A stretch of 64,000 bases of DNA from Deltaproteobacteria bacterium (lineage in GTDB: Bacteria > Myxococcota_A > UBA9160 > SMWR01): assembly GCA_019310965.1 (NCBI GenBank), contig JAFDDG010000012.1, forward strand, positions 24,076 through 88,075, given 5' to 3'. This document shows, piece by piece, positions 17,915-27,287 of this stretch; the first letter of the stretch is position 1, and every line of letters begins with the position of its first letter. The position numbers were made by a program, and so were the translations under genes. A model generated the notes under the pieces. It worked only from the letters and a program-made list of their open reading frames with translations. It ran no database searches and was not told where the DNA came from.

Positions 17915-18589
17915 TCAGCCCGGCGGCCGTTCGAGCTCGATGACTTCGACGCCTGGCGGCGCCTCGAAGCGGAACACAGCCGGCCCGGGTGCGGTGTTGA
18001 CTCGAATGTTCTCGAAGCGAACGCTCGTGACATTGCCGAACAGATCCGTCACCTCGGTCTCGTGCATGTCGCCCGAGGCCGGCGCGACGGCGATTCGCAA
18101 CTTCTCGAAGGTTGCGGGCGCACGCGGCAACAGCTCGAGCCGCACCTCGTCGGCGCCGCAGGCAAGCTCGGTCACAGTGAATTCGTCCAGCACATCGCCC
18201 TCTCCCAGCAGGAATTGCACGGCCGCGCCGGAGAGAGCCCCGTCTCCGACCGGCAACTTCTGCGCCTCGCCGGCCGCCGGATCGAAGATCCATAGCCACT
18301 CACCGTCGCTCACGACCAGGCTCTCCTCGGGCCCGGTATAGGTCCAGCGCATGCGCCCCGGCTTGGCAAAGACGACGTGTCCCTGGCTCCGAGCGGCGAG
18401 CCCGCCCCCACCCAACGCCATCGAGCGCGACTCTTGCACGAAGTCCGCGCTCAGATCCTCGACCTTCTCGTAACGCGCCTGCACCGCAGCGATGGCACGG
18501 GCCGCACACTCCGGGAGACTCTCATCCACACCACTGGCGGGGGCGGAGAGCGCGAGCAGGAGTGCGGCGGCGAGAATTGCGGGCTTCAC
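17915..18589 (-). CDS. lolA: outer-membrane lipoprotein carrier LolA
   Basis: LolA ferries lipoproteins across the periplasm from LolCDE to the outer membrane. The 224-residue protein has a signal peptide (AILAAALLLALSAPASG), the family start VQARYEKVEDLSADFVQES and the strand FAKPGRMRWTYTGPEESLVVSDGEWLWIFDP. It ends with VEVIELERPPG. It follows ftsK by 31 bp on the same strand, an arrangement seen in many proteobacteria. Its presence is good evidence for an outer membrane in the host. Confidence 0.92.
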   Translation of the reverse strand: MKPAILAAALLLALSAPASGVDESLPECAARAIAAVQARYEKVEDLSADFVQESRSMALGGGGLAARSQGHVVFAKPGRMRWTYTGPEESLVVSDGEWLWIFDPAAGEAQKLPVGDGALSGAAVQFLLGEGDVLDEFTVTELACGADEVRLELLPRAPATFEKLRIAVAPASGDMHETEVTDLFGNVTSVRFENIRVNTAPGPAVFRFEAPPGVEVIELERPPG

Positions 18590-18620
18590 GATGGTTTTGA
18601 CGCGACCGCGCGAGGAGAAT

Positions 18621-21062
18621 TCAAGCTTCGGGCGAGCTGACGAAGACCTCGCGAGGCTTCGTCCCCACCTGGGGTCCGATCACGCCCTCTTCCTCCATCT
18701 GCTCGACCATGCGCGCCGCGCGATTGTAGCCGACCTTGAGCCGGCGCTGGACGTAGGAGATCGACGCGTTGCGCGTCTCGGCAACGATGGCGACGGCGCG
18801 GTCGTACATCTCGTCGGTGTCGTCGGCCGTACCCGCCTCCTTGGACTCCGATTCTTCCCTCACGCGGATCAACGTCTCGTCGAATTGGGGCGCACCCTGC
18901 TCGCGCAGCTGCCGCACCAGATCGGCCACCTCGTCCTCGGTGACGAACGCGCCGTGCACGCGCTGGAGCTTCGACGTGCCCGGCGGCAGGAAGAGCATGT
19001 CGCCCATCCCGAGCAGCTGATCGGCGCCATTCTGATCGAGAATCGTGCGCGAGTCCGTGCGCGAGGACACCTGGAAGGAGATGCGTGCGGGAAAATTCGC
19101 CTTGATGACACCGGTCAACACATCGACGCTCGGTCGCTGGGTCGCGAGTACGAGGTGGATGCCGGCGGCCCGGGCCATCTGCGCCAACCGCTGCAGCGAT
19201 TCTTCTACATCCCGCGCGGACACGACCATCAGGTCCGCAAGTTCGTCGATGACGACGACGATGTAGGGGAAACGACGGTAGGCGACCTCCTCGCCCTCTT
19301 CCTCACCGGGCTTCGCCCGCAAGCGGAAGGTCGTGTTGCCGGCGTCCATCTCCTTTTTGACCCGCGTGTTGTACTGGTCGATGCTGCGCACACCCAGCGC
19401 CTGCATCATCCGGTAGCGCTCTTCCATCTTGTGTACGACGCCCATGAGCGCCGCGGAAGCACGCTTCGGGTTCGTCACCACGTCGGCGAGCAGGTGCGGG
19501 ATGCCCTCGTAGATCGAAAGCTCCAGAAGCTTGGGATCGATCAGCAACAGCTTCAGATCATCGGGCGTAGCGCGGCACAGAATCGAACAGAGCAGCGAAT
19601 TGAGAAAGACGCTCTTGCCGGTACCCGTCGCACCGGCCACCAGCAGATGAGGCATCCTGGCCAGATCGGTGAACGTGGCATTGCCGAAGATGTCCTTCCC
19701 GAGCGCAATGTTCAGCCGCGCCTTGGTGTCGCGGAAGGGCTCCGACTCCACGAGATCGCGGATGTAGACGGTCTCGCGCTGCTGGTTCGCAACTTCGACT
19801 CCGACCACCGACTTGCCCGGCAGTGGCGCGATGATGCGCACCGAGAGAGCACGCAGCGCCAGCGCGAGATCGTCCGAGAGCCCGACGATCTTGTTCACCT
19901 TGATGCCGGACGCCGGCTCGAACTCGTACATCGTGATGACCGGGCCCGGATGCACCGTGATCACCCGGCCTCCGACGCCGAAGTCCGAGAGCTTCTTCTC
20001 GAGAATCCGCGAGTTCATCACCAGACTCTCTCGGTCGTACTGGTGGGTGCGTTCCGGAGGTTTCTGGAAGCGGGTGATATCCGGCAGCTCGTACGGGCCC
20101 CGCTCGCCCCCGTCTTCGAAGTGGAAAGCCTCCTGGGTCTGGCTGCGCTCCCGGGCGCGATCTGCCGCGTGGTCGACGATCATCGGATCGTCGCCCTTGC
20201 TGCGGCGCAGCTTGGGGGTCGCGGCCGGAGCCACGGTCGCCGCGCGGAGGGGTGCTGCGCTCAGCTCCTCGAGTGCGAGGGACGGATCCTCGTCTTCTTC
20301 CTCGTCGTCGGCGCGAGCCGCGGCGACGCGCATGCGCCGGCGGCGCTGCTCGCGCCACACGCCGAGCCACGCGAAGCCGCGCTGCAGGCCGCCCCACAGC
20401 TCGCGGATGCCGTGCGCGCACCGCGCGCCGAGCCCGCGCAGCCATTCGAGCATCCAGCCCAGGACGGCGGCGAGCGCCGCGCCGATCCAGCCGACGCCGA
20501 CGCCGAGCGCACCGAACGCCGTGCCCGTCGAGACACCGGTCCAGCTCAGGAGACCGATCACGCCGACCACGCTGTTGAGCAGCAGCGCGCCCCAGGCACC
20601 CACGAAGAACCCCTCGGCGCCGGCCAGGTGGCGCCCGAGCCAGCCGGCGGGAATGGCGCCGGCGGCGCCCGGGGACGCCTCCTCGATGAGCGGCGGAAAA
20701 GTCGCGGTCGCGACCAGCAGCAGCACCGCACCGACCCAGAATCGCGAGCGCGGCGACGGCACGCCCCGCGCGATCACCAGACGCAGGCCCAGGTACCCCA
20801 TGCCGACAACGCAGACGAGCGAGCCCAGGCCGAGGGTGCCGAACAAGAGGGCGGCACTGCTGGCACCGAACACACCCGCGCGGTTCGCAACGGGCAGCGC
20901 TTCGAAAGCGGGATCCGCAGGATCGAAGCTGCCGAGCGCCAGGCCGAGCAGAAGCGCCAGGCCGATGAGCGCGACTCCGACGCACTCCTGCACGACGCGC
21001 GAGCGGGCCCCCGCGTTGCTACGCCCCTTCGAGCCGCGCTGCTTGGCGCTGGCCCTAGCCAT
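18621..21062 (-). CDS. ftsK: DNA translocase FtsK/SpoIIIE
   Basis: FtsK pumps chromosome termini through the closing septum and activates dimer resolution. From ATG 21062 the product is 813 residues. It has four to five N-terminal transmembrane segments, a short acidic linker, a motor with Walker A VAGATGTGKSVFLNSLL and Walker B YIVVVIDELADLM, and a C-terminal winged-helix gamma domain (YDRAVAIVAETRNASISYVQRRLKVGYNRAARMVEQMEEEG). The track ORF starts 37 codons earlier with a non-ATG codon. I prefer 21062 because the next residues are the usual basic tail before the first membrane helix, but no strong Shine-Dalgarno decides it. Confidence 0.95.
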   Translation of the reverse strand: MARASAKQRGSKGRSNAGARSRVVQECVGVALIGLALLLGLALGSFDPADPAFEALPVANRAGVFGASSAALLFGTLGLGSLVCVVGMGYLGLRLVIARGVPSPRSRFWVGAVLLLVATATFPPLIEEASPGAAGAIPAGWLGRHLAGAEGFFVGAWGALLLNSVVGVIGLLSWTGVSTGTAFGALGVGVGWIGAALAAVLGWMLEWLRGLGARCAHGIRELWGGLQRGFAWLGVWREQRRRRMRVAAARADDEEEDEDPSLALEELSAAPLRAATVAPAATPKLRRSKGDDPMIVDHAADRARERSQTQEAFHFEDGGERGPYELPDITRFQKPPERTHQYDRESLVMNSRILEKKLSDFGVGGRVITVHPGPVITMYEFEPASGIKVNKIVGLSDDLALALRALSVRIIAPLPGKSVVGVEVANQQRETVYIRDLVESEPFRDTKARLNIALGKDIFGNATFTDLARMPHLLVAGATGTGKSVFLNSLLCSILCRATPDDLKLLLIDPKLLELSIYEGIPHLLADVVTNPKRASAALMGVVHKMEERYRMMQALGVRSIDQYNTRVKKEMDAGNTTFRLRAKPGEEEGEEVAYRRFPYIVVVIDELADLMVVSARDVEESLQRLAQMARAAGIHLVLATQRPSVDVLTGVIKANFPARISFQVSSRTDSRTILDQNGADQLLGMGDMLFLPPGTSKLQRVHGAFVTEDEVADLVRQLREQGAPQFDETLIRVREESESKEAGTADDTDEMYDRAVAIVAETRNASISYVQRRLKVGYNRAARMVEQMEEEGVIGPQVGTKPREVFVSSPEA

Positions 21063-21460
21063 GCCTGGAAGTCGTTTCCATGCCCTCACCCCCCCGGGAC
21101 GGGCAGTGATGGAGAGTATCAGGTCCGCCCGACTTCGGCCCGCCGGACGCGTGTCCTCCGGCAGGTCGATCACGTTGTCGCCGGCGCGGATGCGCTCCGC
21201 TGTGCCGGCCGACTGGCCGCCCAGCGCGCGTCCTTTCTGCGATCGATATGGATCGGATCGGCTGGAGCTTGGCCAGGAACTTCCATTTCACCGGGAGCGT
21301 GGTGGTGTGTGTGAGGCCGCAGAAGACCAGGTAGAGCGCGACCCGCACGGTGCGCAGGACGCTGATCACGCCGCGGCATGCCGAGAAGCGCGTGAACACT
21401 CGTCAACACCAAGAAACGCGGTTTGATTCTCGTCGCGACGCGGGGCTGCGGTGACCCGGG
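21063..21460. other. region between ftsK and ssb with possible gene remnant
   Basis: This stretch has no complete gene. On the minus strand about 21290-21390 reads VLRTVRVALYLVFCGLTHTTTLPVKWKFLAKLQPIR with third-position G/C bias like real genes. A neighbour-like frame then continues shifted by one base (GRALGGQSAGTAERIRAGDNVIDLPEDTRP) into the ftsK upstream extension. This could be a decayed or frameshifted small gene. No family was recognised. Confidence 0.3.
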
Positions 21461-21489
21461 TTGACTCTGCGCAGATCCGGCGGGATGAT
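21461..21489 (+). promoter_or_regulatory. putative ssb promoter
   Basis: TTGACT (21461-21466) and GATGAT (21484-21489) are spaced by exactly 17 bp, about 35 bp before the ssb ATG. Matches to TTGACA/TATAAT are 5/6 and 4/6. Confidence 0.45.
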
Positions 21490-21524
21490 CCTTCCACACC
21501 CCCTTCCCGACGGAGAACGCCTCG

Positions 21525-21941
<417 letters not shown>

Positions 21942-21980
21942 CGCCACCGGGCTCTACCGGAGTCGTCGCGACGCTCTCGG

Positions 21981-22358
21981 TCAGCGGGAGCGCAGGGCCT
22001 TCACGAGTTCGTTGACGCGCTGACGGGTGTCGGCATCGAGTGGTTCGAACTCGATGCCCATCCCCGGCACGCCGGTCTCGTCCCCTTCGGTGACGTGCAC
22101 GACGATGCCTCGCGCGGTGATGGGCTCTTCGCTTCCCGGCAACCGGAACTGCAGGCTGACGCTCGAGCCGAGCTCCCGCGGAGTGTCCGACTCGACGAAG
22201 AGCCCACCCTCATTGATGTTGTGAGCGAAGTCGGAAAAGAGCTCGTCGATGGTCTCGTACTCCACCCGCACGACGAGCGCTTCGCGAGTCGACTTGCGCC
22301 GCTCAGCGGCGGCCCGACTCCCGACATCGCTGGCGGCCTGCTGGTTCGTCTTGCCCAT
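21981..22358 (-). CDS. PilZ domain protein
   Basis: PilZ domains bind cyclic di-GMP. This 125-residue single-domain protein has an RxxxR-type motif in ERRKSTREALVVRVEYET and the DxSxxG-like HNINEGGLFVES. It ends with GMGIEFEPLDADTRQRVNELV. The pattern with NINEGGLFV and a final IEF strand resembles the PilZ-like paralogues abundant in myxobacteria. In these the (N/D)xSxxG motif is often altered, as here (Asn-Ile-Asn-Glu-Gly-Gly). Binding of c-di-GMP is therefore plausible but not assured. It has a strong GGAGG site and is probably a monocistron. Confidence 0.85.
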   Translation of the reverse strand: MGKTNQQAASDVGSRAAAERRKSTREALVVRVEYETIDELFSDFAHNINEGGLFVESDTPRELGSSVSLQFRLPGSEEPITARGIVVHVTEGDETGVPGMGIEFEPLDADTRQRVNELVKALRSR

Positions 22359-22489
22359 GGGCCCTCCGTAGAGCGCAGCCGCATCCCAGGCGCGAGGCCC
22401 GCGCCATCTGTACCGACCGGCCCCCGTTCTTTTCGGCGGGCCGCGGTGCGCGCTTGAAGCGGACGGCTTGCCCGCTGCCGGACCGGGCT

Positions 22490-23188
22490 CTAGGCCGGAT
22501 CCCAGTCCGGTAGGTGCTCGCGCAGGCTGGTGAAGCCGCGCTCCGCCACCACCACGTGATCGATCACCGGCACGCCGAGGATGCGCCCAGCCTCGACGAG
22601 GCGCTCGGTGATCTCCACGTCCTCGCGGCTCGGGGTCGGATCGCCGCTCGGATGGTTGTGCACCAACACGACGGCGGCCGCGGGCTCCCGCAACGCCGGA
22701 CGAAACACCTCGCGCGGGTGCACCAGGCTGGCGGTGAGCGTGCCCTGACTGACCAGAGCGTGGCGGATCACCCGGTGGCGGCCGTCCAGCAGCACCGCAA
22801 TGAAGCGCTCCTGCGTGGCATGGCGCAACCGCGGATGAAAATGGGCGTGCACGTCACCGGGGCCGCGGATACGCGCGCCGGGCTCGAGCCGCCCGGCCGC
22901 CAGCCGCCGGCCGACCTCGACCGCCGCCAACAGCGACGCGCACTTGGCGGGGCCCATCCCCGTGGCCATCGCCAGCTCCCTGGGCGCCGCGCGGGCCAGG
23001 CCGTGCAGCCCGGCGTAGGCCGTCAGCAGCCCTGCGGCCAGAGCGACGGCGTCGCCATTCGGGCCACCCGTGCGCAGCAACAGCGCCAGCAGCTCCGCAT
23101 CGCTCAGCGCTTCGGGCCCGAGCGCCACCAAACGCTCGCGGGGGCGGTCCAGCATGGAGAATACCTGGGGACCGGGAACTCCGAACAT
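22490..23188 (-). CDS. radC: RadC family protein (JAMM/MPN fold)
   Basis: The 232-residue protein has the helix-hairpin-helix N-terminal part (LSDAELLALLLRTG, MGPAKCASLLAAVEVGRR) and the C-terminal JAMM metal motif VHNHPSGDPTPSREDVEIT typical of RadC (DUF2466). The name RadC is historical and a direct DNA repair role is doubtful. The family is likely a metal-dependent nuclease or peptidase-fold protein. The ORF opens with ATG at 23188; an internal ATG at 23152 is an equally likely start. Confidence 0.92.
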   Translation of the reverse strand: MFGVPGPQVFSMLDRPRERLVALGPEALSDAELLALLLRTGGPNGDAVALAAGLLTAYAGLHGLARAAPRELAMATGMGPAKCASLLAAVEVGRRLAAGRLEPGARIRGPGDVHAHFHPRLRHATQERFIAVLLDGRHRVIRHALVSQGTLTASLVHPREVFRPALREPAAAVVLVHNHPSGDPTPSREDVEITERLVEAGRILGVPVIDHVVVAERGFTSLREHLPDWDPA

Positions 23189-23247
23189 AGCGCAGCGGCA
23201 TCGACGCCGACTGCAGGGTGCGCCGCTTCGCCGCGCACCCGTTGGGC

Positions 23248-24477
23248 CTACTGCGCGCGACAGTCGCGCTCCGCCACGACCCCCGCCTCGACCGCCGCGG
23301 CAAATTGCACCGGCCCGAGCTCCGGCGCGACCACGCCGCGCAACGTCTCCACCCGAAATGTCTCCGGCTCGAGCTCCTCGACGAAGGCGCGCAGCAGCGC
23401 CAGATAGCCGACCACATCGCCCGCCTGACTCGTGGCCGCCGATAGCTCGAGCGGCACGTCCGTGCGGTACGTCGTGCCGTCGGCGAGACTGACGGCCCCT
23501 CCCGGTGAGAGCTCACCCAGCCGCCGCATGGCCGACTGCAGGTGCGCCCCGATCGGGCTCTGCGACACATCGAGGGCTCGCGCCAGCGCGGCGGGTGCGA
23601 GGCGCCTGCGCAGCTCGTCTTCGAAGCGCAGCGCGCAAGCGTCAACGCGGGCGGGGCGAATGCGGGCCAGCGCGTCGATGGAACGGCGCACGGCGCCTTC
23701 CGCACCGGCTTTCGGTTCGACGCGGACGGCAAAAGTGTGGAGCCTTCGCACCGGGTCGTAGTGCTGCAGGTTTCGGATGGAGTCCGAGTCGGCGACATCG
23801 GTGAGCGCAAAGTGAATCAACAGGTCCTCACCCAGCTGCTGGGTGCGCAACGAGGAGATCAGCGGGTTTCTGACCTGAGCGAGAGATGCCAGCGCCTCCG
23901 GCGTGGCCGCCGTCTGCAACAGGATCAGCGAGAAACCGTCCCGCGCCTCCTGATTGCGGGCGATCACCGCCTCCTTCGTCACGAAGCCGAGCCGCGCAAG
24001 ATCTGCGAAGTAGAGATGCGTCGCCGCGGTGAGCGCGTTCGACAACGGCTCGAGCTCGATCAGCAGCTCCGCCACCTGCGAGCGCACCGGCACGCTCACG
24101 TCCTTCTGCTTGTAGCCATCGAGGAAGGCGCGAATCTTGACGGTATCGTGCTCGCCCGCGGAGCTCGGGCTCGGCAGCAGCAGCCGGCACGGCGCATCGC
24201 CCTGTTCGAAGGCCTTCTGGAAGCTGCGACGCACGTAGGAGAAGTCGAGACCGGCACCGGGTGGCGTGGTGCGGATCACGATCTCGTGCGGGCTGAAGTA
24301 ATGTGCCGGTCCACCGCGAAACAAGCTGGCAATCGGCGCGAACAACGCCGCAGGGCTCCAGCTGGCGCGATCCCGGGGCACCAGCTCGACCGTCTCGAGT
24401 TCTTCCGCACGCGCCACATCGACGGCGGCCATGGCGAGCAGGAGCAATGCGAAAACGCGCAGAGTCGGCTGCGGCAA
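23248..24477 (-). CDS. periplasmic protein of the sigma/anti-sigma operon, unknown function
   Basis: From TTG 24477 the product is 409 residues with a signal peptide (LRVFALLLLAMAAVDVARA|EE). The mature chain has an extracytoplasmic beta segment with FLDGYKQKDVSVPVRSQVAELLIEL, which is PEGA-like, then a long mixed alpha/beta part. I recognise no family. The track ORF starts much further upstream, but that part is antisense to the anti-sigma gene. It lies 43 bp after the anti-sigma gene, so it is probably an output or sensor component of the same signalling unit. Confidence 0.7.
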   Translation of the reverse strand: MPQPTLRVFALLLLAMAAVDVARAEELETVELVPRDRASWSPAALFAPIASLFRGGPAHYFSPHEIVIRTTPPGAGLDFSYVRRSFQKAFEQGDAPCRLLLPSPSSAGEHDTVKIRAFLDGYKQKDVSVPVRSQVAELLIELEPLSNALTAATHLYFADLARLGFVTKEAVIARNQEARDGFSLILLQTAATPEALASLAQVRNPLISSLRTQQLGEDLLIHFALTDVADSDSIRNLQHYDPVRRLHTFAVRVEPKAGAEGAVRRSIDALARIRPARVDACALRFEDELRRRLAPAALARALDVSQSPIGAHLQSAMRRLGELSPGGAVSLADGTTYRTDVPLELSAATSQAGDVVGYLALLRAFVEELEPETFRVETLRGVVAPELGPVQFAAAVEAGVVAERDCRAQ

Positions 24478-24520
24478 GACCCGCGAAGGGTACCCGAAGC
24501 GACTGTATCCCCGCTGGCGG

Positions 24521-25111
24521 CTAGCGCCCGCCGAAGCCGGCCAGAGCCACCTCGCCCACACCCTCGATGTCCGAGGCAAAGGCAGCGGAGTGGGGGTGCC
24601 CAGCGCCGCGCAGAATACCGGCCATACCGTGGCGTCGAACTCGGCGCTGGAGACGCTCGCGCGCCAACGCGCGCATCTGCGCGGCAATCTCCACGCTCGG
24701 GTGTACCGATGCCCGCTTGGCCAGCGATTCGGCCACCGGCTGCCGCGGCACTGCAGCGACCTCGAGGGAGGGCTGTTCCAATCGCGCATCCACGAACACC
24801 GCCAGCGCCACCGCTGCGGCCGCCACGGGCACCGCGAACCGGAGCTCGAGCCAACCGGCGAACCAGCGGCGCAGCGTGGCGGGCTCGGCCTCTCCCGCAC
24901 GCACCCGCGCCATCACGAGCTCGGCGAGGGCTGGCGGCGCCTCCGGACGCGGCAGGCTGCGTAATAGCTCGACCGTAGCTCGGAGCTCGGCAAGCTCCTG
25001 TCGCAGCTCAGGGGAGACTTCGAGGGCGGCCTCGACTCCCGCCCGCTCGCTGGACGACAAATCGTCCTCGAGGTAGGCATTGAGTCGAGCGCGGGCGCGC
25101 GAGGAATTCAC
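24521..25111 (-). CDS. putative transmembrane anti-sigma factor (zinc-free)
   Basis: The 196-residue protein has a cytoplasmic helical domain (ARLNAYLEDDLSSSERAGVEAALEVSPELRQELAEL), one transmembrane segment (FAVPVAAAAVALAVFVDA) and a periplasmic tail. The N-terminal part aligns with zf-HC2 anti-sigma domains, but the HxxxCxxC zinc residues are absent. Its start overlaps the sigma factor stop by 4 bp, the usual layout of cognate pairs. It should hold the ECF sigma factor at the membrane until a periplasmic signal releases it. Confidence 0.8.
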   Translation of the reverse strand: MNSSRARARLNAYLEDDLSSSERAGVEAALEVSPELRQELAELRATVELLRSLPRPEAPPALAELVMARVRAGEAEPATLRRWFAGWLELRFAVPVAAAAVALAVFVDARLEQPSLEVAAVPRQPVAESLAKRASVHPSVEIAAQMRALARERLQRRVRRHGMAGILRGAGHPHSAAFASDIEGVGEVALAGFGGR

Positions 25112-25842
25112 GAGGGCTCTCCTTTGATGGGCGCGCTGACGAGCGGTCGCAGATGCTCGCGCAGCGCATTCCGGGCACGGTGGATGCGCGACTTCACGGT
25201 GCCCTCTGGAATCTGCAGGGCCTTCGCGATGTCGCCGTAGGACTCGCCTTCGAGGTCGTAGAGCACCAGCACGGTGCGCAAATCCGGGGACAACTCGAGC
25301 AGAGCGCGCTGCACCTGGCGCTGGACTTCGCTGCCGCCGGTGGCGTCTTCCGGATTGCGCGGAGTCGAGGGCAGGTCGATGCCCGCCTCATGACGCCTGG
25401 CCAGCGCTTGTTCCCGAGCTCGCTTCCTTCCCAGGCTGCGCCGCCGGTTCAGCGCGGCGTTCGCGACCACGCGATAGACGAAGGTCGAGAAACGCGCCTC
25501 GCGGCGAAAGCGGTGGCCATGACGGTGCAGGCTGAGGAATGCCTCCTGGGCAACGTCGGCCGCCTCCTCCCGATCGCCCAGCATGCGCATGAGCAGGCCG
25601 AAGACCCGCCGCTCGTGCCGTCGCACCAGGCTCTCGAAAGCCGCCTCGTCGCCGGACAGCCAGGCCTCGACCAGCTCGGCATCCGGATCTTCGATTCGAG
25701 GGCGCAACCCCGCCGCGGCACGCACGACCGAAGAAGAAACCGGACTCGCTTCGACCAACTCTGCTGACACCTTCTGCCTCGAGCGATTCGGACACCGGCC
25801 CGCGTCGTCCGGTTCGTTCGGCCGATCCGAATTTCCCGCCAT
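25108..25842 (-). CDS. ECF-type RNA polymerase sigma factor
   Basis: From ATG 25842 the product is 244 residues. Region 2 reads LVRRHERRVFGLLMRMLGDREEAADVAQEAFLSLHRHGHRFRREARFSTFVYRVVANAALNRRR and region 4 reads LSPDLRTVLVLYDLEGESYGDIAKALQIPEGTVKSRIHRARNALRE. Together these are the two domains of ECF sigma factors. An unusual, low-complexity N-terminal extension of about 50 residues precedes region 2. The ATG overlaps the moaC stop by one base (TGATG), and its own stop overlaps the anti-sigma start. Confidence 0.92.
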   Translation of the reverse strand: MAGNSDRPNEPDDAGRCPNRSRQKVSAELVEASPVSSSVVRAAAGLRPRIEDPDAELVEAWLSGDEAAFESLVRRHERRVFGLLMRMLGDREEAADVAQEAFLSLHRHGHRFRREARFSTFVYRVVANAALNRRRSLGRKRAREQALARRHEAGIDLPSTPRNPEDATGGSEVQRQVQRALLELSPDLRTVLVLYDLEGESYGDIAKALQIPEGTVKSRIHRARNALREHLRPLVSAPIKGEPS

Positions 25843-26369
25843 CAGCCGCCGCCGGGCGAAGCCCCCAGGGGAACAACGGTTTCGGGCTCTCCGGCGCGCC
25901 GCCAGTCTCCGCTTCGCCCCCCACTCTTCTGTACGAGCCGCACGGCCTGCACCAGCATCGCCCGATCGACAGCCTTGCACATGTCATAGAGAGTGAGCGC
26001 TGCCGCCGAAACCGCCACCAGAGCTTCCATCTCCACACCGGTCTTCGCGTGGACCTCGGCCCGAGCTTCGATCCTCACACACGGGCCGGCTGGGTCCGGT
26101 GTGAGCTCGATGCTCACCCCATCGAGCGGCAGCGTATGGCACAAGGGGATCCACTCGTCCGTGCGCTTGGCAGCCTGAATCCCCGCCAACCGAGCGGTGG
26201 CCAGCACGTCGCCCTTGGGCAGTGTGCCCTGGGCGATGCGCTCCAGGGTCTCAGCAGCCATCTGGACTTCGCAGCGCGCCACCGCCACCCGGTGCGTCAC
26301 TGCCTTCTCACCCACATTCACCATGCGGGCCCGCCCCTGCGCGTCGAGGTGCGTCAGCCGATCGCTCAT
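25842..26369 (-). CDS. moaC: cyclic pyranopterin monophosphate synthase MoaC
   Basis: MoaC acts with MoaA to turn GTP into cyclic pyranopterin monophosphate, the first molybdenum cofactor intermediate. The 175-residue protein has LTHLDAQGRARMVNVGEKAVTHRVAVARCEV, KRTDEWIPLCHTLPLDGVSIEL, KTGVEMEALVAVSAAALTLYDMCKAVDR and KSGGRSGDW, all family hallmarks. No other moa/mob genes are adjacent. Instead it is sandwiched between a hydrolase (4-bp overlap) and an ECF sigma factor (1-bp overlap), which is an odd operon. Confidence 0.96.
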   Translation of the reverse strand: MSDRLTHLDAQGRARMVNVGEKAVTHRVAVARCEVQMAAETLERIAQGTLPKGDVLATARLAGIQAAKRTDEWIPLCHTLPLDGVSIELTPDPAGPCVRIEARAEVHAKTGVEMEALVAVSAAALTLYDMCKAVDRAMLVQAVRLVQKSGGRSGDWRRAGEPETVVPLGASPGGG

Positions 26370-27232
26370 CTCATGCCCTCCGAGCCCCGTTCGCTCTGGC
26401 CGAGCCAGGCGAAGAGGTCACCCAGGACGCTCTCCCATTCGGGCTCGTTGAGTATCTCATGCCGCAGCTCCGGATAGATGCGCAGCTCACTGCCCGGAGC
26501 CGTCACGGTGTCGGCGAAACGGCGGCTGCTGCTCGAAGGAATCAGGGGATCGTCGCCGCCGTGAAGCAGCAGAACCGGCAGCGCGACATCGCCGGCCGAG
26601 GCCAGCGTGCGCACGCCACCAAAATAGATCGCAGCTGCCAACGACAGCGTCATGGTCTGGAAGACCAGCGGATCGGCGCGGTAGGCGCGACCGACCTCCG
26701 GGTCGCGGGAGAGCGCGGTATCTGCGACCGGTCGCGGCATCGAGAGCCGCGGCGCAAGGAGCCGCATCACGCGCAGACCCACGCGCGCGAGCAGCGAAGG
26801 GGGCTCCGCCACCCCCAGGGCGGCGGCGGAACTCACCAGCCCGGTGAGCTGTGGGTCGCGGGTGACGGCGTAGGCCAGGGCCACGAGGCCGCCCATGCTA
26901 TGGCCGACGACGAAGAGCGGGATCCCGGCGTGCTCTCCGCGCACCCGTTCGACCAACCGTTCGAGATCGTCGACCAGGGCCTCCAGCGACGCCGCGTGGC
27001 CGCGCGCCCCATCCGAGCGACCGTGGCCCTGGTGGTCGTAGCCGTGGACGGCACAACCACGGGAGGCGAGCCAGCCGCCGACGTGCTCGTAGCGACCGCT
27101 GTGCTCGGCATAGCCGTGGACCAGCACGATGGCGCGCTCGGGCTCCGCGGCCAGCCACGAACGGCGGAACAGCGTGCGGCCCCCGCCTCCGGCGAAGTGC
27201 GACTCGGCGCGGCGGATGAGCGGCGCTTCCAT
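26366..27232 (-). CDS. alpha/beta hydrolase, monoacylglycerol lipase-like
   Basis: From ATG 27232 the product is 288 residues. It has the oxyanion strand AIVLVHGYAEHSGRYEH, the segment GYDHQGHGRSDGARGH typical of monoacylglycerol lipases and lysophospholipases, and the nucleophile elbow FVVGHSMGG. Asp and His of the triad are likely in LHGGDDPLI and YPELRHEILNE. No signal peptide is seen. Its stop overlaps the moaC start by 4 bp. Confidence 0.88.
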   Translation of the reverse strand: MEAPLIRRAESHFAGGGGRTLFRRSWLAAEPERAIVLVHGYAEHSGRYEHVGGWLASRGCAVHGYDHQGHGRSDGARGHAASLEALVDDLERLVERVRGEHAGIPLFVVGHSMGGLVALAYAVTRDPQLTGLVSSAAALGVAEPPSLLARVGLRVMRLLAPRLSMPRPVADTALSRDPEVGRAYRADPLVFQTMTLSLAAAIYFGGVRTLASAGDVALPVLLLHGGDDPLIPSSSSRRFADTVTAPGSELRIYPELRHEILNEPEWESVLGDLFAWLGQSERGSEGMR

Positions 27233-27287
27233 CCCGCGCACCCTACCCGCGGGCTCCTTGTGACGCCAGCGGTCCCCAGACGGGGCG

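Noticed and set aside
17164-18033. 289-aa minus-strand ORF across the lolA-mpa gap
   Set aside because: Part is antiphase to lolA and the rest has codon use unlike the neighbours and no family pattern. Its last 73 codons overlap the mpa start and are mentioned only as a possible leader frame.
18492-21314. 940-aa plus-strand ORF
   Set aside because: It is the antisense shadow of ftsK, which has complete motor motifs on the minus strand.
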